The position numbers were made by a program, and so were the translations under genes. Below, one piece after another: positions 43,621-52,818 of a stretch of DNA of 64,000 nucleotides (its first letter is position 1; each line of letters starts with the position of its first letter). Under the pieces are notes generated by a model. The model was not told the DNA's origin. It was given only the letters and a program-made list of their open reading frames with translations, and did no database searches. Source of the stretch: Anaerolineales bacterium (GTDB lineage Bacteria > Chloroflexota > Anaerolineae > Anaerolineales > Villigracilaceae); contig JANJTV010000085.1 of assembly GCA_024710905.1 (NCBI GenBank), positions 1 through 64,000 on the forward strand, written 5' to 3'.

Positions 43621-44836
43621 TGGTGGAAGGGTTCGTGTGTTCCTGAATGAGCTCGTATACCAGCCTGGCATTACTTTCCCAGGAGTGTTGGCTGGCGTAG
43701 TCAATTAACGGTTTTCGGAAGGGTTTGAGTTTTGCTGGCTGGTGAAACTTCTTGAGATGGGCAACCCATTCTTCGGGCGAGTCGGAAAACAGGCAGGGAT
43801 GCACTGCCTGGGGATCTGGCACCTGCTGGAGCATCAGGCGGGTGGCAAGGAAGGGCACCCCATAGGCCAGCGATTCGAGCAACTTGTTTTTTGCCCCCCA
43901 GGCATACTCAAAGGGTAGCAGCGAAAAGGTTGAAGAAAGGTAAGCCTGGTCTAGCTCATCGTCGCTCAGGTTGGGATGTAACTGCCAGCCCATTGTTTTA
44001 CAGTATTCAATGGCATTCTCGGCCGGGGAGCGCCCGGCAATCATGACTTCCAGTTTTTTGCCAAACTCATTCGCGAGCGCCGGGTAATACTTTTCCCCGA
44101 AGTGCATGATGGCGTCAATGTTCATTTGCACGCCCATTCCGCCGATATAAAACAGGCGGATTTTTTCACGGTTGATTTCGTACGGACCGGTTTTGCGGGC
44201 ATTGATGCCCAGCGGGACGAGATGGGAGCGCCCCTCCATGCCGGGGAAGCGGCGCTCGTAAGATGTTTTATCATGTTCTGAGACGTGCAGGAAAATCGCA
44301 CTGTGTTGATTTTTGTTGAGGAGTTGGTCCAGCCAGCGCACGGAGGAAATTGCAACCATTTTCATGGCCGGGTTGGGACGGTTGAGTACTTTCTGGTACC
44401 ACTGGAACAAATCTTCGTGTGTTTCCACAATGAACAACCGTCCCGGCTGCTGGAGGTTATTGGGGTAATTTTTTAGCAAGGCCAGCGCCTGGAGCGGGGA
44501 AAACACGATTGCTTGATAAGCAGGGTTTGATGCAAACCGGACAAAGCGGCGAATATTCTCAGGGGCAAACAACATTTCGTACAAATAATCGCTTTGCTTG
44601 AACAAGGTTTTTAAGCCCAATTGCCAGCGCGGCAAATGGCGTGGCGCAGTGGTTTGCTCAAAATGGTGCTGGATGCCGTTCCGATATTGCACGAATGCAC
44701 CCGCAGTGACAATATCCACCGCGCCAGTGAACCTGCTTAAGGCTTTGTAGCGTTCATCCATATGGCGGCTGGGTCCATCATGGGTGGGGTAGCCAACGTT
44801 GCCGCCAATCACCAGGATTTTGCTGGTTGTTTCCAT
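43616..44836 (-). CDS. Glycosyltransferase, GT4-like
   Basis: A 406-aa GT-B-fold glycosyltransferase. The N-terminus begins KILVIGGNVGYPTHDGPSRH. The C-terminal donor domain includes RLFYIGGMGVQMNIDAI, VMIAGRSPAEN and LLPFEYAWGAKNKLLESLAYGVP, the family's Glu-rich nucleotide-sugar region. The acceptor is unknown. Its ATG overlaps the last base of the MFS stop codon (TAATG-type coupling), linking it to an exporter. Confidence 0.85.
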   Translation of the reverse strand: METTSKILVIGGNVGYPTHDGPSRHMDERYKALSRFTGAVDIVTAGAFVQYRNGIQHHFEQTTAPRHLPRWQLGLKTLFKQSDYLYEMLFAPENIRRFVRFASNPAYQAIVFSPLQALALLKNYPNNLQQPGRLFIVETHEDLFQWYQKVLNRPNPAMKMVAISSVRWLDQLLNKNQHSAIFLHVSEHDKTSYERRFPGMEGRSHLVPLGINARKTGPYEINREKIRLFYIGGMGVQMNIDAIMHFGEKYYPALANEFGKKLEVMIAGRSPAENAIEYCKTMGWQLHPNLSDDELDQAYLSSTFSLLPFEYAWGAKNKLLESLAYGVPFLATRLMLQQVPDPQAVHPCLFSDSPEEWVAHLKKFHQPAKLKPFRKPLIDYASQHSWESNARLVYELIQEHTNPSTM

Positions 44837-46077
44837 TAAACCTTTTGTTCTTCCACTGGTTCGTGCCGGTCAAAGCGGATGAGTTGCGGCCATTTCAGGC
44901 TGATCAGGATGGCGGCAAGCAGGGTTCCCGCCCCGCCGGTGATGATGGCGGCCGGCACACCGAAGGCCTGGGCCACTGCCCCGGCTTCAATTTCGCCGAG
45001 TTGCGGCCCGCCCGCAAAGAAAATCTGGTTGATGCTGGTCATGCGCCCGCGGATGTGATCGGGGGTTTGCAGCTGCCGGATGGTGTTGCGAATCACCGTG
45101 CTGACCGCATCCGCTGCGCCCATGCCGAACAGAGTCACAAATGTCACCAGGTACCATTGCGAGAATCCGAACAAGATGGTCATTGTGCCAAACACAGCCA
45201 CCGCGCCAACCAATAAGGCTCCCTGGCGGCGCAGGCCGCTGAGTTGGGAAATGATCAGCGCGGCAGAGACAGCCCCGAAGGATTGGGCTGCGGCCAACCA
45301 GCCGTATGCGATTTCGTCCACTCTCAGGATGTTCTGAGAGACCCATGGCAGCAGGGTATTGGCGGATGAGAAAAAGGTGGCAAAGAAATCCAGGATCATG
45401 CTGGAAAGGATGATGGGCGAATCGGCGATAAAACGGATGCCTGCGCGAATATCAGTGACCATGTTGCCAAGTGTCAGGGCGGTATGCGGGGCAGGTTGCT
45501 CCACACTGCCCATCAGCGCGAGGGCTGTCAGGACGCCGAGAAAGGTGACGGCGTTAAAGAAGTAAGTGTACTCCTGCCCAAAATAGCCAATCACCAGACC
45601 GCTTAAGCCGGGACCAATAATGGAGCCAATATTGAATCCGATGGATTGTAATGAAAAGGCGCTGGGCAGGTCGTTGGCCGGGACCAGGCTGGGCACCAGT
45701 GCTTGCCGGGCGGGCAGGTCGAAAGACGCCGCTGCCGCCTGGATCCCTGTGAGCAGGTAAATGTGCCAGAGTTCAATGCGACCGCTCAGGGTGAGTCCTC
45801 CCAGGGTCAAGGCCACCAGCACACCCATGCTTTGGGTGATGAACATAATCTTGCGGCGGTTGTAGCGGTCGGCCATCAGCCCGGCGACGAGTGAGAATAA
45901 CACGATGGGCAGGAAACGGATCGCTCCGACGATGCTTACGGCGATTGGGTCGGGGGTCAGTTTGCTGATGTGCCAGAAAAGCGCCCAGAGTTGCATTTGG
46001 CTTCCGGCCATTGAGACCATCAGGCCGACCCAGAGCAGGACGAAGCGGCGATGCCGCAGGGCAGGAGGCAGGTGCAT
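44836..46077 (-). CDS. MFS exporter, MFS_3/EntS-like
   Basis: A 413-aa major facilitator with about 12 helices. The signature loop is GLMADRYNRRKIMF and FDLPARQALVPSLV follows, typical of the MFS_3 group that includes enterobactin and macrolide exporters. A substrate cannot be named. It is upstream of and coupled to the glycosyltransferase, and 30 bp downstream of nadE on the same strand. Confidence 0.87.
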   Translation of the reverse strand: MHLPPALRHRRFVLLWVGLMVSMAGSQMQLWALFWHISKLTPDPIAVSIVGAIRFLPIVLFSLVAGLMADRYNRRKIMFITQSMGVLVALTLGGLTLSGRIELWHIYLLTGIQAAAASFDLPARQALVPSLVPANDLPSAFSLQSIGFNIGSIIGPGLSGLVIGYFGQEYTYFFNAVTFLGVLTALALMGSVEQPAPHTALTLGNMVTDIRAGIRFIADSPIILSSMILDFFATFFSSANTLLPWVSQNILRVDEIAYGWLAAAQSFGAVSAALIISQLSGLRRQGALLVGAVAVFGTMTILFGFSQWYLVTFVTLFGMGAADAVSTVIRNTIRQLQTPDHIRGRMTSINQIFFAGGPQLGEIEAGAVAQAFGVPAAIITGGAGTLLAAILISLKWPQLIRFDRHEPVEEQKV

Positions 46078-46107
46078 ATTGGGTTGTCAGTTCCTGTGAA
46101 GTGGATT

Positions 46108-46932
46108 TTATGTGCCCCAGTCGCGCAGGTATAAAAAATCGTAGCCGATGGTGCGACTGGAGATTTTGGCGATGGGTGGCATGATGCGTTTGAAGTGATT
46201 GCGGCGGATACGACGCACAACAGCCTGGATAAGCTCGGGCTTGAACCCCGCTTGCTGGCATTCCTCCGGGCTGTAGCGTTGGTCCACCAACAGGTAAAGC
46301 ACCTGGTCGGCTTCGGCGTAGGTAAAGCCAAGTTCCTGCTCGTCGGTCTGACCTGCCCACAGGTCGGCGGAGGGGGCTTTGTCGAGAATCGGCTGCGGCA
46401 CGCCTAGCGCCTGCGAAAGTTGGCGCACCTGGGCTTTGTACAGGTCGCCCAACGGGTTAAGGGCATGAGCCGAGTCTCCGTACAGGGTGCTGTAGCCGAG
46501 CAGGATTTCTGTTTTGTTGCCTGTGCCGATCACCAGGCCTTTGAATTCTTCAGACTGGTCGTACAGGGTAATCATGCGGCAGCGGGCCATGATGTTGCCC
46601 TTGCGCATGTTTGACATGTCGGGAATCTGCTCAATCAACCCGTCGGCCATGGCGGTGATAGGCAGGGTTTTGTGCGGGATGCCCAGGTCTTCAATAACCA
46701 GCATGGCGTGGTCGAGCGAGTCCTGCGAGGAGGTCTTGTATGGCATGCGGATGCCGAGCACATTTTCCGCGCCGAGGGCCTGCACGGCCAGGTAGGCCGC
46801 CAGGGCCGAATCGATGCCACCGGAGATGCCAATTACGGCCCGGGTCAGGCCGGTGCGGCCGATTTCGCTTTTAATAAAGCGTGTCAGGATGTTGCGCACC
46901 AGGTCGGTATTGATGGAAAGATCGATGTTCAT
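46108..46932 (-). CDS. nadE: NAD+ synthase (synthetase domain only)
   Basis: A 274-aa enzyme that amidates deamido-NAD+ using ammonia and ATP. The PP-loop is GISGGIDSALAAYLA, with later ATP/NaAD-binding segments (IGTGNKTEILLGYSTLYGD, KAPSADLWAGQTDEQELG). It lacks the N-terminal glutaminase domain of long NadE proteins. A separate amidase gene immediately upstream overlaps it by ATGA, so the two probably act together as a split glutamine-dependent enzyme. Confidence 0.94.
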   Translation of the reverse strand: MNIDLSINTDLVRNILTRFIKSEIGRTGLTRAVIGISGGIDSALAAYLAVQALGAENVLGIRMPYKTSSQDSLDHAMLVIEDLGIPHKTLPITAMADGLIEQIPDMSNMRKGNIMARCRMITLYDQSEEFKGLVIGTGNKTEILLGYSTLYGDSAHALNPLGDLYKAQVRQLSQALGVPQPILDKAPSADLWAGQTDEQELGFTYAEADQVLYLLVDQRYSPEECQQAGFKPELIQAVVRRIRRNHFKRIMPPIAKISSRTIGYDFLYLRDWGT

Positions 46933-47774
46933 TTCCGGGTGATCCGTTTCAGTTCGCGCAGCACCATTTCCGGGTTTTCGTCGCGCAGCAGGGGCAGGCG
47001 GCTGCGGGTGCGCTTGAGTTGGGCTAGGTCCAGTTCAGCGTAGACCAGCCCTTCTTCATATAAGTCGCCCTGGGTGATGCGTTGCCCATCCGGGTCATGG
47101 ACGGAGGAGCCGCCCCAGAAATTCAGCCCGTCTTCAAAGCCCACCCGGTTGGCGTGGGCGAAAAAGGCGGTGAACAGGCCGGAATACATCTGGTTCATCA
47201 TGCCATCCCACCGGGCGGTGCCGAGGGCATCCTCGGTCACACCGCGCCCCGGCGATGCAGATGTCAGGTAGAACAGATCGGCGCCATCCAGCCAGAGCAG
47301 GTAGGGCGAGGAAACGTGCCAGAAATCCTCGCAAATCAGCACCCCGGCGCGGCCAAAACGGGTATCAAAAGCATGGAAGGAATCGCCCGGCGCAAAAAAG
47401 CGCCTTTCGTCAAAGATTCCATAAGTCGGCAGGTGCACTTTGCGGTGCACATGGACAATTTCGCCGCGTGATAGGTAGGCGGCGGCTATATAAAAACAAT
47501 AGCGGGTATCCTGCTCGACAAAGCCGACCAGCAGGTCAATCTCCTGGCTGGCTTTTAGCAGGGATTTGAAGGCCGGGTCTTGCGGGCTGGCCGGGCGGGC
47601 CACGCTGGCGGCCAGGTCTTGCAGGACATAGCCGGTCAGGGAGAGTTCAGGGAAAAGCAGCAATTCCGCGCCGTTCTTGCGGGCTTCGGTTGCCAGGGCC
47701 AGGTGCTTTTCAAGGTTGGCGTCCACGTCACCCAGGCGGGTGTTAATCTGTGCCAGTGCGAGGGGAAGTTTCAT
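46929..47774 (-). CDS. Nitrilase-superfamily amidohydrolase coupled to nadE
   Basis: A 281-aa carbon-nitrogen hydrolase with the Glu-Lys-Cys triad visible in FPELSLTGY, HRKVHLPTYG and LICEDFWH. It resembles the glutaminase domain of glutamine-dependent NAD synthetases. The 4-bp overlap with nadE suggests it supplies ammonia to it. TAGAAT lies 6 nt before the ATG, nearly the same 15-mer as at the MBL hydrolase start (16250). It lies 9 bp after the acyl-CoA synthetase stop. Confidence 0.88.
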   Translation of the reverse strand: MKLPLALAQINTRLGDVDANLEKHLALATEARKNGAELLLFPELSLTGYVLQDLAASVARPASPQDPAFKSLLKASQEIDLLVGFVEQDTRYCFYIAAAYLSRGEIVHVHRKVHLPTYGIFDERRFFAPGDSFHAFDTRFGRAGVLICEDFWHVSSPYLLWLDGADLFYLTSASPGRGVTEDALGTARWDGMMNQMYSGLFTAFFAHANRVGFEDGLNFWGGSSVHDPDGQRITQGDLYEEGLVYAELDLAQLKRTRSRLPLLRDENPEMVLRELKRITRK

Positions 47775-47783
47775 GGGTTGATT

Positions 47784-49820
47784 CTACACCATGCGAACAT
47801 CAACTGCCACTATGCCAGTAGAATGTACGCGCAGCGGGTTGATTTCAATTTCGTTGATATGTGGGTTCTCGATTGCCAGCCGGGACAGGTTGAGCAGGGC
47901 GTTGATGACCGCCTGCTTATCTACCGCGGGGATTGAGCGGAACCCATCCAGTTTTTTGCCCGCCCAGGTTTCGGTCAACATTTTTTCCGCTTCTGGTGTG
48001 GAGAGTGGGGCCAGGCCGAAGGCAATGTCTTTGAGCCCTTCCACTTCTACGCCACCCGAGCCGAACATCAGGAGCGGGCCAAACTGCGGATCGCGCAGCA
48101 TGCCGAGGATGACCTCCTGGCCGGGGGGCACCTGTCGCTGTATGGTGACTCCTTCCAGCCGCGCGGCAGGGCGGGCCGATGCAACGATTTTGATCAAACG
48201 ATCAAAACCCTGCCTGGCCTGTTCTTCATCTTGAATATTTAATAACACACCACCAACATCTGATTTATGTGAAATGTCCGGGGAGGCGATCTTAAGCACT
48301 ATCGGGAAGCCCACCTCGGCGGCCAACATGGCGGCTTGCTCACGGCTGGCGGCAAGCCTGAGCCGGGCGATGGGAATGCCATAGGCTGCGGCGAGTTCTT
48401 CCGCCGACAGGCCGGGGGATGGTTTTTGGGCGGGCGAACCTGGTGGCCTGGATATTGGCGCGGAGAGAAACTCTGCCCGGCGGGCCAGGGCGGCCAGGGC
48501 TGAGGCAGCCCTCTCGGGGAATGGATAGGGTGGGAATCCGGCGTTAATCAGCACCTGCCGGGCTGGCTTGACCAATTCCGAACCCATCAGGCAAATCAGG
48601 ACAGGTTTTTGGCTATTATGAATCACCCTGGCCAACTGGCGGGCAATTTCTTCAGTGGGGTGATTAGGGGATGGGGGCAGGATGACCAAAGCGCCATGTA
48701 CCTGTTTGTCTTCCAGCAGGAGGGAGAGACAGCCTGCATATTGTTCCGGCGAAGCGGCAGCCAACATGTCTACCGGGTTCTGGGAACTGGCGGCGGGGGG
48801 GAGTAGTTCCCTTAAACGGGAGGTCGTTTCCGGGGAGAGGGAGGCCAATCCCAGCCCGTTGGCGGCCAGCGCATCAGCGGCAATCACGCCCGGCCCGCCG
48901 GCATTGGTCAGGATGGCCATGTTCCGGCCATTCGGCAGGGGGCAGGCCGCCAGCGCACGCGCCCAATCGAACATCTCTTCTGCGCTGTTGGCGCGCAAGA
49001 CGCCGCATTTGGCGAAGGCGGCATCGTAAGCGGTTTCGCTGCCTGCCAGGGCCCCGGTATGGGAGGCGGCTGCCTGCTGCCCGGCGGCGCTTCGCCCGAC
49101 CTTGAGCACCACGATCGGCCTGGCGCGAGAGACCCGGGTGGTCTCGCTGACGAAACGACGTCCGTCTGGGATGCCCTCCAAGTAGAGCGCCAACACACGC
49201 GTATTGGGGTCTGCCGCCACGGGAGCCAGCAGGTCAGTTTCTGTCAGGTCGACCTGATTCCCCAGGGAGACCAGGCGGGAGAAGCCAAAGCCCTCCTGGC
49301 GGCTCCAGTCGATCATTGCGGCGCAGAACGCGCCAGAATGGCTGATGAAAGCGATGTTCCCTTTTGGTGGGGCAGGCGGTGGCAGGAAAGTGGTGTCGAG
49401 CGGCAGGTGGGTGTCGGCAATCCCGATGCAATTGGGGCCGAGCAGCCTCAGGTCGTGCTGGCGGGCAATTTCCAGGCAGCCGGCTTCCAGGGCTGCACCC
49501 TGCGGGCCGGTTTCGCGAAACCCACCGGAAGCAATAATTGCAAAACGTATGCCTGCCGCCGCGCACTCCCTCAGGGCTTGCGGGGTGGCGGCTGCCGGGA
49601 CGATCAACACAGCCAGTTCGGCAGGGGAGGGCAGGTCTTGCAGGCTGGTGTATATGGCCTGTCCAAACAGGCTACCACCCCTCGGGTTTACCAGGTGAAC
49701 CTGCCCCCGGTAGCCGCCGTGGAGCAGGTTGCGCGCCACAGCGTAGCCGAGCTTGCCCGGGTCACTGGACGCGCCAAGCACAACCACCGATCTGGGCGAG
49801 AACAGTCCTTCCAGGCTCAT
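47784..49820 (-). CDS. ADP-forming acyl-CoA synthetase (alpha-beta fusion)
   Basis: A 678-aa protein of the ACD/succinyl-CoA-ligase-like superfamily. It has an N-terminal CoA-binding Rossmann domain (SVVVLGASSDPGKLGYAV), two CoA-ligase domains with the phospho-His region SHTGALAGSE, and a C-terminal ATP-grasp domain (GFPIVLKIASPDISHKSDVGGV). It converts acetyl-CoA or another acyl-CoA, ADP and Pi to acid, CoA and ATP, giving substrate-level phosphorylation in fermentation. The ATG overlaps the nitroreductase stop by 4 bp. Confidence 0.92.
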   Translation of the reverse strand: MSLEGLFSPRSVVVLGASSDPGKLGYAVARNLLHGGYRGQVHLVNPRGGSLFGQAIYTSLQDLPSPAELAVLIVPAAATPQALRECAAAGIRFAIIASGGFRETGPQGAALEAGCLEIARQHDLRLLGPNCIGIADTHLPLDTTFLPPPAPPKGNIAFISHSGAFCAAMIDWSRQEGFGFSRLVSLGNQVDLTETDLLAPVAADPNTRVLALYLEGIPDGRRFVSETTRVSRARPIVVLKVGRSAAGQQAAASHTGALAGSETAYDAAFAKCGVLRANSAEEMFDWARALAACPLPNGRNMAILTNAGGPGVIAADALAANGLGLASLSPETTSRLRELLPPAASSQNPVDMLAAASPEQYAGCLSLLLEDKQVHGALVILPPSPNHPTEEIARQLARVIHNSQKPVLICLMGSELVKPARQVLINAGFPPYPFPERAASALAALARRAEFLSAPISRPPGSPAQKPSPGLSAEELAAAYGIPIARLRLAASREQAAMLAAEVGFPIVLKIASPDISHKSDVGGVLLNIQDEEQARQGFDRLIKIVASARPAARLEGVTIQRQVPPGQEVILGMLRDPQFGPLLMFGSGGVEVEGLKDIAFGLAPLSTPEAEKMLTETWAGKKLDGFRSIPAVDKQAVINALLNLSRLAIENPHINEIEINPLRVHSTGIVAVDVRMV

Positions 49821-50332
49821 CCCCAGCGATCCCAGTGAACGACCTCTTCCAGTGTCACACGTCCGCCTTTTTTAGGCGGGGCGGTAAGTTTGCTTGCCTC
49901 CAGCGGGTAGCCAAAGGAAATGCAGATGCGTAATTGCCACTCCTGTGGGAACCCCAGGATCTCACGCGCTTTGTCCGGGTGATAAATGGAAGCCAAGCAC
50001 GAGCCCACGCCCAGTTCCCAGGCGGCCAGTTGCATATAGGCGGCGGCCTGTCCTGCATCGAACAGGGTCTGGAATTTCTCGTCGGGGAATGGTGTCAGGA
50101 TAGCCACGCCCAACCCGGCCCCGGCCAGGTGACCGGCCCACTCGCCAAGTTCAGAGATGGCTTTTAGCACCTGTTTGTCGCGCATCGCAATGAAGCGCCA
50201 GGGCTGGGTGTTTTTGGAAGACTGCGAGCGCCGCCCGGCATTCAGGATGGCGCGCACGGTCTCCTCCGGCAATGGCTGGTCGGTAAACTTGCGCACAGCG
50301 CGTTTGGTACGAATCGCATCGGCAACTTGCAT
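49817..50332 (-). CDS. Nitroreductase family flavoprotein
   Basis: A 171-aa FMN-dependent oxidoreductase with the family start DAIRTKRAVRKFTDQPLPEE, AGRRSQSSKNTQPW and a C-terminal glycine-containing flavin region (ISFGYPLE). It reduces nitro compounds or quinones with NAD(P)H; the natural substrate is unknown. CAGGAGGAA precedes the ATG. It is first in a string with the acyl-CoA synthetase and NAD synthesis genes. Confidence 0.9.
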   Translation of the reverse strand: MQVADAIRTKRAVRKFTDQPLPEETVRAILNAGRRSQSSKNTQPWRFIAMRDKQVLKAISELGEWAGHLAGAGLGVAILTPFPDEKFQTLFDAGQAAAYMQLAAWELGVGSCLASIYHPDKAREILGFPQEWQLRICISFGYPLEASKLTAPPKKGGRVTLEEVVHWDRWG

Positions 50333-50385
50333 ATTTCCTCCTGTAGTTCAGTGAACCGTTTTCCGGTACGAGTATAATCCCACTC

Positions 50386-50823
50386 ATGGAAGAAAAACCG
50401 TCCTTTCGCCCGTTCTTTTTCCCGGCCCTGCTCATGGCACTCGGCGGCTGGGGTTTGCTGGCCATACTGGTCAATTACACCCTGCCGACTGTCTGGCCGC
50501 GTTGGGCTTTTTTTGCCCTGATTGTGCTGGGTACTACCGGCGCGGCCCTGCCTTTTACCTACCTACTCAATGCCCGTTTTGCCAACCCTGAAAAACCTTT
50601 CCCGGCGGCAGCGGTCTCACGCCAGGCCACCTGGGTGGGTGTTTTCGTCTCCATGCTTGCCTGGCTGCTGATTGGCCGCGTGCTTAACCTGACGCTCGCC
50701 ATCTGGCTGGGGCTGGGGCTGGTTGGCATCGAAGTCCTTCTGCGCCTGCGCGAGAACAGCCAACCCGCACTGCCTCAGTCGCCTCGTTCGCCTGTCTCCA
50801 TGCCAGAAGACGAGACCCCCTGA
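50386..50823 (+). CDS. Four-helix membrane protein, unknown function
   Basis: A 145-aa protein with about four transmembrane helices and a Pro/Ser-rich C-terminal tail. I do not recognise a family. A perfect TATAAT lies exactly 7 nt before the ATG and there is no Shine-Dalgarno, so transcription is probably leaderless. It lies 3 bp before selA and is divergent from the nitroreductase gene. Confidence 0.75.
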   Translation: MEEKPSFRPFFFPALLMALGGWGLLAILVNYTLPTVWPRWAFFALIVLGTTGAALPFTYLLNARFANPEKPFPAAAVSRQATWVGVFVSMLAWLLIGRVLNLTLAIWLGLGLVGIEVLLRLRENSQPALPQSPRSPVSMPEDETP

Positions 50824-50826
50824 ACC

Positions 50827-52176
50827 ATGCCCCTGCGCGACATTCCCTCCGTTGAACAACTTTTGCAGCAGGCCGGACCGCTGGCGGCTGAGTATGGCCG
50901 TCCGCTGCTTACCCGCGCCATTCGCGAGACCTTGCAGGACGTTCGGCAGGATGTCCAGGCGGGAGGTTCCATCCCGCCTCAGCAGGAGACCCTGCAACAG
51001 GTCCGCTCCCGCCTGGCAGGCTGGACGCAGGCCACGCTCGAGCCGGTCATCAACGCCACGGGCGTGATCCTGCACACCAATCTGGGTCGCGCGCCGCTTA
51101 GCCGGGCGGCTACCCGGGCCATGCAGGCGGTTTCGGCAGATTATTCCACCCTGGAGTTTGACCTGCAAACTGGCAAGCGTGGTTCGCGCCTGGTGCATGC
51201 CGGGCAGGTGCTGAAAGAATTGACCGGTGCAGGAGATGCAATGGTAGTCAACAATTGCGCTTCGGCGGTCCTGCTGGTGCTGGCGGCACTGGCAAAAAAC
51301 AAAAAGGTGATTATTCCCCGTTCGCAGTTGGTTGAGATTGGTGGCGGGTTCCGTGTTCCTGATGTGATGAAGCAAAGCGGTGCAAAGCTGGTGGAGATTG
51401 GCACAACCAACAAATTGCACCTGCACGATGTGAATGAAGCGCTCGAAGAGAACCCCGGCGCGTTGGTGATGCGGGCGCATCGTTCCAATTTCCGGCTGGT
51501 CGGTTTTACGGAAGAGCCAGGCCTGGCAGAGACGGTCGCTGCTGCGCATAGGCACGAAAGCATCTTGCTGGATGACCTGGGTTCCGGCGCATTGATGGAT
51601 GTTGAAAAATATGGCCTGAGTCACGAGCCGACTGTCCAGGAATCCCTGGCTGCCGGGGCGGATGTCATCATGTTCTCCGGCGATAAACTGCTTGGCGGGC
51701 CGCAGGCGGGCATCATTTTAGGTCGGGCTGACCTGCTGGTGAAAATAAGGAAACATCCCCTTGCCCGGGCCGTCCGTGCGGACAAGGCCTGCCTGGCTGC
51801 CCTGACCGCCACCCTGCTGCATTACCTGAAAGATGAAGCTGAACGTGAAATTCCCATCTGGCGGATGATTTCTACCCCACTGGAACAACTCAAAGCCAGG
51901 GCCGAAGCCTGGCAACGGGAAACCAGCCTGGGGGAGGTCGCGCGTTCGGAATCCACCATTGGCGGAGGCAGCCTGCCTGGCGAGACCCTGCCGACCTTTG
52001 TGCTTTCCATCCCTGTATCCTCCCCTGACAAAATGCTGGCAAAACTACGCAGCCACAGCCCGCCAGTCATTGCCCGCACCGAAAATGACAGGCTGTTGTT
52101 TGATCCGCGAACGGTGACGGAAGAACAGGACCAGATTTTATCCAGGGCAATCCTTGCATTACAAATTCAAAGGTGA
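50827..52176 (+). CDS. selA: L-seryl-tRNA(Sec) selenium transferase
   Basis: PLP enzyme converting Ser-tRNA(Sec) to Sec-tRNA(Sec) with selenophosphate. The 449-aa protein has the N-terminal PSVEQLLQQ, VINATGVILHTNLGRAPL, LVEIGGGFRVPDVM, and the PLP lysine in MFSGDKLLGGPQAG. Length is normal. selB, selC and selD are not in this window, so the rest of the pathway must lie elsewhere. It is in an operon with the small membrane protein before it and a zinc-knuckle protein after it. Confidence 0.95.
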   Translation: MPLRDIPSVEQLLQQAGPLAAEYGRPLLTRAIRETLQDVRQDVQAGGSIPPQQETLQQVRSRLAGWTQATLEPVINATGVILHTNLGRAPLSRAATRAMQAVSADYSTLEFDLQTGKRGSRLVHAGQVLKELTGAGDAMVVNNCASAVLLVLAALAKNKKVIIPRSQLVEIGGGFRVPDVMKQSGAKLVEIGTTNKLHLHDVNEALEENPGALVMRAHRSNFRLVGFTEEPGLAETVAAAHRHESILLDDLGSGALMDVEKYGLSHEPTVQESLAAGADVIMFSGDKLLGGPQAGIILGRADLLVKIRKHPLARAVRADKACLAALTATLLHYLKDEAEREIPIWRMISTPLEQLKARAEAWQRETSLGEVARSESTIGGGSLPGETLPTFVLSIPVSSPDKMLAKLRSHSPPVIARTENDRLLFDPRTVTEEQDQILSRAILALQIQR

Positions 52177-52180
52177 CACA

Positions 52181-52798
52181 ATGCAAACCCTGACCATCCC
52201 GATTAAATCGCCGAAAGAATTGCCAAAACTGGTATTCCCGCAAACCTGCCTGAACTGCGGTCAGCCGAAAGCTGGCACACGCGGTATTTCGCTGGATGTA
52301 AGCCCTTCTTCGAGCAAGCGTTCCATCTTTCTGGAATTGGAACCACCGCTGTGCACGGCTTGTATTGCGCTTGAGAACCGGCTGGAGTGGTTTTCCCTGT
52401 TGACGTTTACCATCAGCGCGTTTGTGTTGGGCGGCCTGACTTTCCTAATGTTGTTCCTGTTCTTGCCGGTCTCTGATTTGTGGGATTGGTTGGGGATTGA
52501 GACCTTCCGTCGTTCCTGGCTGGCCTCTACTACATTGGCTGGAGCTGGGGCATTACTGGTGGCTGTTGTTGGCGGTACAGTCACCGAGCTCGTTGTGAAA
52601 ACCCTGGCCTCCACTTGGTATGGTCGCTTGCTTGCGGCCCGCCCGTTGACGATTTTTTCACTTTTGTCTGAGTCGCAGGATGTGGTTGGCCTGCGCGCCC
52701 AATTAACCCCCGATAAAAAAGCCCTGGTATTGACCTTTGAACAGGATGCCATTGCAGCAGAATTTGTCGTGCTGAATGGGCTGGTCGGGAAAGATTAA
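52181..52798 (+). CDS. Zinc-knuckle membrane protein, unknown function
   Basis: A 205-aa protein. It has an N-terminal cytoplasmic CLNC/CTAC pair (about residues 24-70), two transmembrane helices (about 82-106 and 120-145) and a C-terminal soluble domain. I do not recognise a family. The ATG at 52181 is preferred over the track's 52154: AGGTGA lies 5 nt upstream and overlaps the selA stop codon. It probably shares the selA transcript. Confidence 0.72.
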   Translation: MQTLTIPIKSPKELPKLVFPQTCLNCGQPKAGTRGISLDVSPSSSKRSIFLELEPPLCTACIALENRLEWFSLLTFTISAFVLGGLTFLMLFLFLPVSDLWDWLGIETFRRSWLASTTLAGAGALLVAVVGGTVTELVVKTLASTWYGRLLAARPLTIFSLLSESQDVVGLRAQLTPDKKALVLTFEQDAIAAEFVVLNGLVGKD

Positions 52799-52818
52799 AA
52801 CATTTTTGTGGAGTTGGA

